NCBI GenBank assembly: GCA_019748295.1
Contig: JAIEPT010000353.1
Span: 1 to 58,076, forward strand
Reading direction: 5' to 3'
DNA: 58,076 nucleotides
Origin: Gemmataceae bacterium
Lineage (GTDB): Bacteria; Planctomycetota; Planctomycetia; Gemmatales; Gemmataceae
Shown here: positions 50,830 to 58,076 of the stretch, in pieces
Numbering within the stretch: position 1 is the first letter of the stretch
Layout of the letters: each line of letters opens with the position of its first letter
Made by a program: the position numbers and the translations under genes
The notes under the pieces: model-generated
What the model was told of the DNA's origin: nothing
The model's database searches: none
The model's input: the letters and a program-made list of their open reading frames with translations, nothing else

Positions 50830-51183
50830 ATGCTCGTACAAGTTCACACCGACAATCACATCCAAGGGGACGCCCGGCTGACCGAATTCGTGCAGACGCA
50901 ACTGGAGGGCTCGCTGGAGCGGTTCGGCGATCAGGTCATCCGCGTCGAAGCGTATTTGGCCGACGAGAACAGCAACGAGAAGCAAGGGGGCAACGATAAG
51001 CGTTGCACCATCGAAGCTCGCCTTGCCGGATTGCAGCCCATCGCCGTTCACCACCGAGGCTCGACGCTCGAACAAGCGATCGACGGCGCGGTGGAAAAAC
51101 TCGAAACAACGCTCGATCACACGATCGACCGCGTCGGGCACAAAAAGGGCCGCACCTCGTTCGGCGGCGATCAGACGATTTGA
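50830..51183 (+). CDS. HPF/RaiA-like ribosome-associated protein
   Basis: A 117-residue protein of the S30AE type. The motifs VQVHTDNHIQGDARLTEFVQ, VIRVEAYLADENSNEKQGG and KRCTIEARLAGLQPIAVHHR match the beta-alpha-beta fold of hibernation factors, and the final helix holds STLEQAIDGAVEKLETTLDH. It would bind the 30S subunit and protect idle ribosomes. ATG 50830 has AAGGAAG six bases upstream and matches the family start. It is a short form, without the C-terminal dimerisation domain of long HPF. Confidence 0.85.
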   Translation: MLVQVHTDNHIQGDARLTEFVQTQLEGSLERFGDQVIRVEAYLADENSNEKQGGNDKRCTIEARLAGLQPIAVHHRGSTLEQAIDGAVEKLETTLDHTIDRVGHKKGRTSFGGDQTI

Positions 51184-51201
51184 TTTTTTGCAACACATTC
51201 A

Positions 51202-51305
51202 AAGCCCAGGGGCGAGCGCAGCGAACTCCTGGGTTCCAGACCCGAAGACGCATCTCGCTTCCGACACTCCGATCCCAGGAACTCGCTACGCTCGCCCCTG
51301 GGCTT
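51202..51305. repeat. 32-bp inverted repeat element, copy B
   Basis: Arms 51202-51233 and 51274-51305 match the copy at 6387-6490, in the opposite orientation, loop included, with a few substitutions. Its right arm overlaps the end of the DUF447 gene. Confidence 0.9.
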
Positions 51306-51861
51306 GGGCTTGGTGTACATAATCTTCCAAATGCCGAAATGCCGCATGCTCTTGCGGCCCGCCGGTCTTTTCCACAATTACCTTCAGTTTGCGAAACTCC
51401 GCGTCGATTTCTTCGCGCGGAATCAGCATCGTGCGGGTCGCGAGAATCGCTGCTTCCAACACGGCATGTTTCGCGCGATTGAAGCCGAGCAGATCGCCGC
51501 GTGAGCCGGAGTGAACCACCTCGGCTTCGATGGTAGTTCGGTCCTGCGCATCGTCGATCTTCGTCGTGCGGAATTCGTGGAAGCGGGCGCATTCGGAAAG
51601 GATGTAGCCCAGAATGTAGGTTGCTCGTTCGACTTCAGGAACAGGGTTCACTTCGCCGACGGCGGCCTGGGCGAGGAGCAGCACATTATCGGTGACGTGA
51701 AACACGCCTTCGCCGTGCTCCTTGAGATTGCGATACGTCTGGGCCGACTTGAAGGGGCGCAGAATGAGCCGGCGCATGTCGGCATCGACGATCGGCCCCA
51801 TGGGAGCGATGTTGAGCGAACCGTCCGGAGCGATGGTGGTGACGATGCCTTCAAGGATCAT
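51286..51861 (-). CDS. DUF447-family protein
   Basis: A 191-residue protein of the DUF447 family, a flavin-reductase-like split barrel: MILEGIVTTIAPDGSLNIAP, then LRPFKSAQTYRNLKEHGEGV and FHVTDNVLLLAQAAVGEV. It is known from archaea and from bacteria with methanopterin-linked C1 genes, so its nearness to a Fae homologue is suggestive. The C-terminal helix (IDAEFRKLKVIVEKTGGPQE) is complete. The last residues, HQAQAQGRA, are encoded by the right arm of repeat copy B, so the repeat seems to have changed the stop. The original C-terminus may have differed. Confidence 0.85.
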   Translation of the reverse strand: MILEGIVTTIAPDGSLNIAPMGPIVDADMRRLILRPFKSAQTYRNLKEHGEGVFHVTDNVLLLAQAAVGEVNPVPEVERATYILGYILSECARFHEFRTTKIDDAQDRTTIEAEVVHSGSRGDLLGFNRAKHAVLEAAILATRTMLIPREEIDAEFRKLKVIVEKTGGPQEHAAFRHLEDYVHQAQAQGRA

Positions 51862-51905
51862 GCCAATACCTTAGCGAAGCAACCGCCCGGCGAGCAGCCG
51901 CTGTT

Positions 51906-52264
51906 AGGCGGCTGGTACGGCGTCCGCAAGAGTCTCTTCGCCCCCAAACGGCAAAGACAGAATCATTACGTGCAGAATCATGAAATGCGTAGGCAAATGA
52001 TGGGGGACAAAATGACGAAAGGCAAAGGAAGAGAGCAAGGCAGGATCATGAAGAGCAGGATGATCAAATAGAACAACATTGAACGCAGACGAAGCTGCAC
52101 GGCTTCACGTACTTGCTGTTTATTATCCTGCTCTTCATGATCCTGCTTTGCTCTCTTCCTTTGCCTTTCATTGTTTTGTCCCCCATCATTCCGTCTGCTC
52201 GCTTTTGATTCTGCCCTACCGTCTGGGCGTGACGAGACTCTTGCGGACGCGATACCAGCCGCCT
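51906..52264. repeat. 359-bp inverted repeat with AT-rich core
   Basis: Outer arms at 51906-51944 and 52224-52264 (AGGCGGCTGGTA against TACCAGCCGCCT, and GTCCGCAAGAGTCTC against GAGACTCTTGCGGAC) enclose a second pair at 51995-52070 and 52121-52190 (GGCAAAGGAAGAGAGCAAG against its complement). The inner part is clearly lower in GC than its surroundings. No transposase lies inside. Confidence 0.85.
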
Positions 52265-52383
52265 AGTGAAGGGCATGGCGAACCATCCGAAAGCTCATTG
52301 CAAGTTGGTTGCTGCGTCAGCACCGCTTCCACGCCCTTCACTACGTTCAGGGCGTGCCGCACGGGACCCCATACCATAAGGGC

Positions 52384-53457
52384 ATGTTGCCGACGCTCGC
52401 TCCTTCGACACCGCGCACGCTGCAGCTGGGATCGCTCCGCCTGGCTTCGCGCTACTTCCTCGCTCCGCTCGCCGGCTACACCAATTGGCCCTTTCGCACC
52501 GTCGTCCGTGAAATCGGCGGGCTCGGTTTGGCTACCACTGACCTCGTCAATGCCCGCGCCCTCATGCAGCAGAGCCGGCGGACGATGGAGTTGGTGCATA
52601 CCACGCCGAACGATCGCCCTCTCGCGATTCAACTCTATGGGGCCGAGCCCAAGGAGATGGGCGACGCGGCGCGCTGGGTCGAAGCCTATGGCGTGCAGGT
52701 CATCGACATCAACATGGGCTGCCCGGTCCACAAGGTCGTGAAGGGGGGCGGCGGCTCGGCGATGATGTGCAACGTCGGCGGCGCCCTCGACGTCGTCCGA
52801 TCCGTAGTCGAAGCCGTCAAGATTCCCGTCACCGTGAAGATGCGGCTCGGCTGGGATGATCAGAATCTCTCGGCCCCGAACTTCGCTCGGGCGTTCGAGC
52901 AACTCGGCGTCGCCGCCGTCATCATTCATGGCCGCACGCGCGAGCAGGGCTTCGGCGGCTGCGTCAGTCTCGATGGCATTCGCCAAGTGGTGGAAGCGGT
53001 CGATCGCATGCCCGTCATCGGCAACGGCGACGTCCGCACGATTGGCGACGCGCAACGCATGTTGGAGGTCACCGGATGTGCCGGCATCTCGATCGGCCGC
53101 GGGGCACTGATCAATCCGTGGATTTTCCGACAACTTGTCCGCTGGGAAACGACGGGCGATCCCGGCCCCAGCGGCGGATACGAGGAACGGCTCGACCTGA
53201 TGCTCCGCCATTTCCGCCTGCTGATGAACCAGCGCGGCGAGCGCTACGCCTCACTGACGTTTCGCAAAATGGCGGGCTGGTACAGCAAGGTGATGAAGCC
53301 CGGCCGCGACTTGCACGAACGATTGCAGCGCCTCGAAAGCGAATCGCAGTTGGCGGACATCCTCGACGAGATGCGCGGAAAAGGCCCGCCGATCCACTGG
53401 CGCGAAGGCCAACCGCCGGAAATCGCGGTCCCGAAGGGCCCCATATCCCATTGGTGA
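52384..53457 (+). CDS. dus: tRNA-dihydrouridine synthase
   Basis: A 357-residue FMN enzyme that reduces uridine in the D-loop of tRNA. FMN-binding LAPLAGYTNWPFR lies at 26-38; the active-site cysteine is Cys113 in INMGCPVHKVVKGGGGSAMM; VTVKMRLGWDD and IHGRTREQGFGG follow, and VIGNGDV closes the barrel. The C-terminal helical domain (LMLRHFRLLMNQRGERYASL) binds tRNA. It belongs to the broad DusA/B/C superfamily; the bacterial DusB type fits best. ATG 52384 was chosen because upstream sequence is repeat. It stands alone. Confidence 0.92.
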   Translation: MLPTLAPSTPRTLQLGSLRLASRYFLAPLAGYTNWPFRTVVREIGGLGLATTDLVNARALMQQSRRTMELVHTTPNDRPLAIQLYGAEPKEMGDAARWVEAYGVQVIDINMGCPVHKVVKGGGGSAMMCNVGGALDVVRSVVEAVKIPVTVKMRLGWDDQNLSAPNFARAFEQLGVAAVIIHGRTREQGFGGCVSLDGIRQVVEAVDRMPVIGNGDVRTIGDAQRMLEVTGCAGISIGRGALINPWIFRQLVRWETTGDPGPSGGYEERLDLMLRHFRLLMNQRGERYASLTFRKMAGWYSKVMKPGRDLHERLQRLESESQLADILDEMRGKGPPIHWREGQPPEIAVPKGPISHW

Positions 53458-53467
53458 AGCCGCCGGT

Positions 53468-53524
53468 CCGGTGGTGTCGCTTCGCTCAAGCACGTCCGGT
53501 GGTTGAGCGTAGCGACACCACCGG
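53468..53524 (+). terminator. Hairpin downstream of dus
   Basis: CCGGTGGTGTCGCTTCGCTC (53468-53487) and its near complement (53503-53524) pair with one mismatch, 11 bases past the dus stop. No T-tract follows. The 53525-53691 stretch upstream of the next gene holds no other feature that I see. Confidence 0.55.
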
Positions 53525-53691
53525 TCAGAAGATGCGCTACTCCCTTCCCTGCGCCCTTCCTTGGGCGTTACAATGTGAGCCATCGTGTTGCAAGTCTGCC
53601 CTCGTTGCGGCGATACGCGAGAGGGGACGATCGTTTTCGCGCCGAATTTCGTCTTCATCCTGTCGGAATCATCTCGCACGAGAGGCACGCC

Positions 53692-56600
53692 ATGAATCCC
53701 TTGCAAGCTCGCCTGCGGTCGCTGCGGCTGCGCTACTGGGCGTATTTGATGCTCGCCGGGAGTCTGGCCATCGTCGCCCTCGGCGTTGGATCGGCGGCGG
53801 TCGTTGGGTTGCTCGATTGGCAGTTTCAACTGCCCAGCTTGCTGCGGGCCTTCGCCCTTGTCGCAACTCTCGGCGGGTGTGCTTACCTTGTCTGGCGCTT
53901 CATGGTGCAGCCGCTCGGCGCACGCTCGGATGATTTGTCGCTCGCGCTCAAAGTGGAGGCGATCTATCCGGAGCTGAACGACATCCTCGCCAGCACCGTG
54001 CAATTCCTCGAACAGGAAGACCGCCTGCCGCCGGGCGATTCGGCGCTGCTTCGCAAGAAATCGATCGAGAAAGCGCTCGACGCCTCGGCCGATCTCGATT
54101 TCAACCGCGTGCTCGACAAACGCCCGCTCGGTTACGCCGCCCTCGGTTTGCTGGCGGCGGGCGTCGCATTCTTCTTCATGCGGCATCGGCTTGACGAACA
54201 CACGCCGCGCGCTCTTGCTCGCTATCTCCATCCCTTCGGCCGACACACCTGGACGGACATCGAACCGGACGCGGGTCTCCGCGATCGGATCGCGGTGGGC
54301 CAGCCGTTCGTCTTCAAGGCGAAGGTGCTGGGCGTGCTTCCCGCTCAAGCGAAGATCGAAGTGGAAGGCTATGACCTCGAACGCTGGGTTCGCCGCCCGG
54401 ATCTAATCATCCCGCTCAAGGCCGACCGGATGCTGATGCGTGGGCTTGATGTGACGAGTCAGAAAGGCAAGTTCCGCCTGCGGGTGTCGGCCAACGATAC
54501 GACCTTCCCGCGCGCGGCAGGCGAGTGGCATACGGTCGAAGTGATGCCGCCGCCATCGTTCGCTCCGCTTGACGGCCAGCCGTCGCCGCAGATTGAATTG
54601 GAGATCCCCGAATACACGGACCTCAAATCGCCGGTCAAGCTGGCGCCAGGCGTTCGTCACATTGAAATGCTGCAAGGCGCCGTCGTCACCTTCCGCGCTG
54701 CTGTCGATCGCCCGCTGGCGAAAGCATTCATCGTGCTGAAACCGGCGGACGGGGGCGTGCCGCTTGGATTCATGATGGGGCAGATTGGACACGCCCAGCC
54801 GTTGAACGCCCTCTTGGCCGCACAGGCGGCGGAAGCGACGATCGGCATCGTGCCCGTGGCGATCACGAACAATGGAACGCATCTCACGGCCCGCTTCCAG
54901 CCGCGTTTCACGGGCAGCTATGCCCTTTACATCGAGGACGTCGATCGACTGCCCCGGGTCTATGAGGCAGACCTTCGCGTCATGGCGGATCCGTTGCCGA
55001 CGGTGATGATCCGTAAGCCGTCGCGTGCGATCAGCGTGTTGCCGGACGCGGAGGTGCCGTTCCATGTCTTCGCGGAAGATGCGGTGTTCGCGCTCAAGTC
55101 GATCGCGCTTGAAGTTCGCCAGAATCAGGGCGAGGGCGAGACCACGTTCGTCGAAGAGGTGCCGTTCCTCGATGCACGCTGGCACGGAGCGGCCATCCGC
55201 GCGCTGACGAACACGATGATCCCCTTCGAGGCGCCGTTCAAGACGCTGCTGAACCGCGCCGAGGCGAAGCGCGGCTGGGCTCTAAAGAACCGCTACAAGG
55301 ATGGCGACGTCCTCAACGTGCAGGCGGTCGCGTACGACTTCTACGACCTCGACCGCTCGCGCGGGCCGGGCCGCAGCAGCGAGATCGAAATCCGCATCGT
55401 GGGCCGCGAGCAACTCGCGAAGCAGCTTGATGAAGGCTTGCAGGAAGTGCAGCAGGACGTCGTCCAGCTCAAGAAGAAGCAGGAAGAAGCCCGCAACCTG
55501 CTCGATCAGGCCAAGGACGAGAAAGAGAAGGGGAACGAAGCCAAGGCGATGGACAAATTGTTCGACGCCGACCAGGCTCAGAAGCAGGTGCAGGAACGCG
55601 TCGGCGTCACCCAAGACGATGCGTTACGCGAAAAGCTCAAGCGGATGCTTGAGACGGTGAAGACGAACAAGCTCCCCTCGAATGAGACCATCGATCAGAT
55701 CAAGGAAGTTGCTCAGGAGGTCGAACGGCTCGCTCAGGAAGAGTTGCCGCAGATCGCCAATCAGATGGCCGACGCCCGCAAGGAGTTGAACAAGCAGGCG
55801 GCATCGAAGGACAACCCGAAAGAGAATCCGAAGGAAAATCCCAAGGAAAAGAAGAAGCAGAGCGCCTTCGAGAAGGCCAAGGAGATGCAGGCAGATGCGC
55901 AGAAGACGCTCGATGAGCTGAACAAGAAGCTCGCCGGTTGGGCCGATCTCAGTCAGGTGGCGGGTCAGGCCCGCAACCTGCAGCAGCGCGAGAAGGAATT
56001 GGCCGACAAGAACGAGAACCAGCAAAAGGAAATCGACCGCAAGGAGAAGGATCTCGCGGACTCGCAGGAAAATCGGCAGAAAATCGAAAAGGAACTGGAA
56101 GGGAACAAGCTCGATCCGATGGCGGCCGCCGAGAAGAAGGCGGAGGTCCAGAAGATGAAGGAGAAGGAGGCGAATCTGCAAAAGCAGATCGCCAAGATGA
56201 AGGACCAGGATCGCAAGGACTTCGCCGAGGAATTTCAGCGCGAGCATGAGCGATTGGCCGACGAGGCGCAGCAACTGCTCGACAAGATCAACGACGTGAA
56301 GCAGGCCCGCGAGAAGAAGGGGGACAAGGAAGCGGTCGACAAGCTGAACAAGGCCGCCGACGCCGGCAAGAATTTGCCGCGCGACTTCCGCAAAGCGGGG
56401 GACGATCTCAAGAACAACGCTCCGCGCCAATCGCTCGGCCAACAAGAAAAGAACATCGACACGGCGAAGAAGATGGTTGGCGCTCTGGAAGGCCAGAAGG
56501 ACGACGACATCGAACGGCTCAAGAAGCGTCGCGAGAAAGCGGACAACGCGAAGGAAGAGATCGAGAAGCTTCGCAAGAAGGCCGAACAGGTCGCCAACGA

Positions 56601-57621
56601 TCCGAAGCTCAATCCCGAAGAGAAGGCGAGGGAGCTACGCAAGCTTGCCGAGCAAGTGAAGGAAGAGGCGAACAAGCTCGCCCGCCTGCAGGAAAATCGA
56701 GCGGCCCGCGAGATGCGCGAGGCGGCCCGCGACCTCGAAAAGGCGGCCGATCAGGCCGACATGGGCGAGGATCCCGGCGAAGCGGAGAAAAACGCGCTCG
56801 ATCGTATCGAACAAGCGCAGAACGATCTCGACGACTTCCGCCAGGAGCTGGCCCGCGAACAACTCGTCAAAATCGCCGACAAACTCAAGGGATTGAAAGA
56901 ACGACAGGACACGGCTCTGGAGCGAACCAAGGAATTGCACAAGAAAGTCGTCGAGCGGAAGAAGTGGAGCCCCGCTCTGCTCAAGACGCTTGAATCGGAC
57001 GCGACCACGCAAGACGGCTTGGCCGAGGAGGCCCGCAGCTTGCAGGAAAAGCTGAAGGACGCGCTCGTCTTCGAGCACATCCTCGGCAAATCCGCCAAGG
57101 CGATGGACCAGGCATCCAAGACGATGTCGGCCCGCAAGGAGAAGGGGGCCGATCGCCGCTTCGATGATCCGTTCGACGACCGCAAGGAAATGGACGCCGA
57201 CGAAGTGATGGACGAGGATCGCCGGCAGGGGGACATCGTCAAGTTCCAGACGCAGGCGGTCGATCGCTTGCAGCGATTGCTGGATGCCGTCGCGGAAGCG
57301 AAGCCCGAAGCGTTGGCCAAGGCGGATCCCAAGAAGGAACCCAAAGAGAACCCGATGAAGGAAGACCCCAAGGAGAAGGCGGAGCCGAAAGCGAATCGGC
57401 CGCCGGGGGACGGGATCCCGCCGATGGCGCAGCTCAAGGCGCTGAAGGGGGAGCAGGTGGAAGTGCAGGAACAAACGAAGGAATTTGCGCGGCGCCATCC
57501 CGATCCGGCCCGTTACAATGAACAGCAGCGCCGCGAGGTTCAGGAGATTCACGATGAGCAAGTGCGTCTGCGGCAGCTCTTCGAACGAATGACCGCGGAC
57601 GTGAAGAGGGAAGAGCCATGA
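53692..57621 (+). CDS. Giant membrane-anchored coiled-coil protein (DUF4175-like)
   Basis: A 1309-residue protein in three parts. Residues 1-165 hold three membrane helices (about 14-44, 51-73, 143-162) with a conserved cytoplasmic-looking stretch LSLALKVEAIYPELNDILAS. Residues 170-560 are beta-rich, likely periplasmic (DAGLRDRIAVGQPFVFKAKV, PSPQIELEIPEYTDLKSPVK). Residues 560-1260 are almost pure coiled coil, rich in Lys, Glu, Ala and Gln, with a low-complexity NPKEN repeat near 700. The layout resembles the DUF4175 family of planctomycetes and proteobacteria. ATG 53692 has GAGAGG eight bases upstream. Its TGA overlaps the next ATG. The function is unknown; an envelope scaffold or tether fits. 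Confidence 0.8.
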   Translation: MNPLQARLRSLRLRYWAYLMLAGSLAIVALGVGSAAVVGLLDWQFQLPSLLRAFALVATLGGCAYLVWRFMVQPLGARSDDLSLALKVEAIYPELNDILASTVQFLEQEDRLPPGDSALLRKKSIEKALDASADLDFNRVLDKRPLGYAALGLLAAGVAFFFMRHRLDEHTPRALARYLHPFGRHTWTDIEPDAGLRDRIAVGQPFVFKAKVLGVLPAQAKIEVEGYDLERWVRRPDLIIPLKADRMLMRGLDVTSQKGKFRLRVSANDTTFPRAAGEWHTVEVMPPPSFAPLDGQPSPQIELEIPEYTDLKSPVKLAPGVRHIEMLQGAVVTFRAAVDRPLAKAFIVLKPADGGVPLGFMMGQIGHAQPLNALLAAQAAEATIGIVPVAITNNGTHLTARFQPRFTGSYALYIEDVDRLPRVYEADLRVMADPLPTVMIRKPSRAISVLPDAEVPFHVFAEDAVFALKSIALEVRQNQGEGETTFVEEVPFLDARWHGAAIRALTNTMIPFEAPFKTLLNRAEAKRGWALKNRYKDGDVLNVQAVAYDFYDLDRSRGPGRSSEIEIRIVGREQLAKQLDEGLQEVQQDVVQLKKKQEEARNLLDQAKDEKEKGNEAKAMDKLFDADQAQKQVQERVGVTQDDALREKLKRMLETVKTNKLPSNETIDQIKEVAQEVERLAQEELPQIANQMADARKELNKQAASKDNPKENPKENPKEKKKQSAFEKAKEMQADAQKTLDELNKKLAGWADLSQVAGQARNLQQREKELADKNENQQKEIDRKEKDLADSQENRQKIEKELEGNKLDPMAAAEKKAEVQKMKEKEANLQKQIAKMKDQDRKDFAEEFQREHERLADEAQQLLDKINDVKQAREKKGDKEAVDKLNKAADAGKNLPRDFRKAGDDLKNNAPRQSLGQQEKNIDTAKKMVGALEGQKDDDIERLKKRREKADNAKEEIEKLRKKAEQVANDPKLNPEEKARELRKLAEQVKEEANKLARLQENRAAREMREAARDLEKAADQADMGEDPGEAEKNALDRIEQAQNDLDDFRQELAREQLVKIADKLKGLKERQDTALERTKELHKKVVERKKWSPALLKTLESDATTQDGLAEEARSLQEKLKDALVFEHILGKSAKAMDQASKTMSARKEKGADRRFDDPFDDRKEMDADEVMDEDRRQGDIVKFQTQAVDRLQRLLDAVAEAKPEALAKADPKKEPKENPMKEDPKEKAEPKANRPPGDGIPPMAQLKALKGEQVEVQEQTKEFARRHPDPARYNEQQRREVQEIHDEQVRLRQLFERMTADVKREEP

Positions 57622-58076
57622 TGCGTTTTGCCGGAGCGATTCTCGGTTGCGCCCTCGTGCTCGCCCTTGTCGGCGCGCAGGAAGAGGAGCCGCGTCTCAA
57701 GAAAAAGACGAAGGCGGCCATCCCTGCGCCCGAGAAGATCGATCAAGAAGAGAGGAACGACGTCCCCAAGAAGGAGGACGACGCGCCGAAAAACGACGGG
57801 AAAGACGCTGATCCCAAGGACGAGGGGAAGAAAGACGCCCCGGCCGAGGAGGATCCGCAGGCGATCATCGAACGGCTGAAGAAGAACCTGGAAGAAGCCG
57901 ACACGAAGCTCAGCAAACCCGATCCCGGCGAACAAACCGCGAAGCTGCAGCAAGACATCATCGACGACCTCGAGAAGCTCATCAACCAGAAGCAGAACAA
58001 TCAGGGTGGTGGCGGAGGAGGCGGCGGAGGCGGAGGAGGCGGCGGAGGCGGCGGTCAAGCCGGCGGCGGCGGTCAA
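57618..58076 (+). CDS. Secreted poly-Gly protein, 5' part; continues past the window
   Basis: ATGATG at 57618 overlaps the preceding stop (ATGA), and the frame stays open for 153 codons to the window edge. A signal peptide (MMRFAGAILGCALVLALVGA, cut before QEEE) is followed by a Lys/Asp/Glu-rich disordered stretch (to about 75), a helical coiled segment (AIIERLKKNLEEADTKLSKP, LQQDIIDDLEKLINQKQNNQ), and a run of Gly residues with QAGGGGQ at the end. It is translationally coupled to the coiled-coil gene and likely works with it in the envelope. No C-terminal domain can be seen. Confidence 0.75.
   Translation, partial: MMRFAGAILGCALVLALVGAQEEEPRLKKKTKAAIPAPEKIDQEERNDVPKKEDDAPKNDGKDADPKDEGKKDAPAEEDPQAIIERLKKNLEEADTKLSKPDPGEQTAKLQQDIIDDLEKLINQKQNNQGGGGGGGGGGGGGGGGGQAGGGGQ

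Noticed and set aside
53251-54348. 365-codon minus-strand ORF
   Set aside because: Antisense to the ends of dus and the coiled-coil gene, with no domain.

Overview
The window reads as a chromosomal segment of a GC-rich planctomycete, most likely of the Gemmata/Isosphaera side. Diagnostic genes are a planctomycete cytochrome pair (PSCyt1/PSD1, i.e. DUF1549/DUF1553, plus DUF1501), a PVC-type membrane-bound dehydrogenase with a C-terminal CxxCH haem site, an OprO/OprP-like porin, a formaldehyde-activating-enzyme homologue with a DUF447 protein nearby, and many short genes separated by palindromic dispersed repeats. The family calls come from reading the translations; no database was searched.

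Layout: (1) 1-77 is the 3' end of a tyrosine recombinase, followed by about 680 bases of hairpins. (2) 761-2222 (minus) is an arsenic operon arsR-aquaporin-arsC, followed by two membrane proteins and a conserved hypothetical gene. (3) 5236-9825 (minus) encodes acetyltransferase, Gfo/Idh dehydrogenase, DegT aminotransferase and glycosyltransferase, a likely route to a diacetamido-sugar nucleotide and its transfer. (4) 10129-17606 (minus) is a SUF Fe-S operon: Rrf2 regulator, sufB, sufC, sufD, sufS, sufE. An island of HicB plus two RelE/ParE-type toxin-antitoxin pairs, one broken, lies between sufB and sufC. (5) 18144-29233 holds the haem-containing planctomycete dehydrogenase, a PadR/membrane-protein pair, a frameshifted HNH nuclease with a small partner, and the DUF1549-DUF1501 pair. 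(6) 30037-42505 (minus) is rplK-rplA-rplJ-rplL-rpoB-[three small ORFs]-rpoC. (7) 42660-58076 (mostly plus) holds a glycine-zipper/basic-tail protein, two zinc-ribbon membrane paralogues, an M50 protease overlapping a CPBP protease, a porin, the Fae-like protein, an HPF/RaiA-like protein, DUF447, a dihydrouridine synthase, a 1309-residue membrane-anchored coiled-coil protein, and the start of a secreted poly-Gly protein that runs off the window.

Repeats are the second theme. At least five families of inverted repeats sit almost only between genes, often inside operons, and they nest in one another. They create many false ORFs and false N-terminal extensions, so several starts here were moved inward to a start codon with a ribosome binding site or a family-typical N-terminus.

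The best candidates for something new are the three tightly packed small genes between rpoB and rpoC, the toxin-antitoxin island inside the suf operon, the intercistronic double-hairpin family, and the coiled-coil/poly-Gly pair at the right edge.
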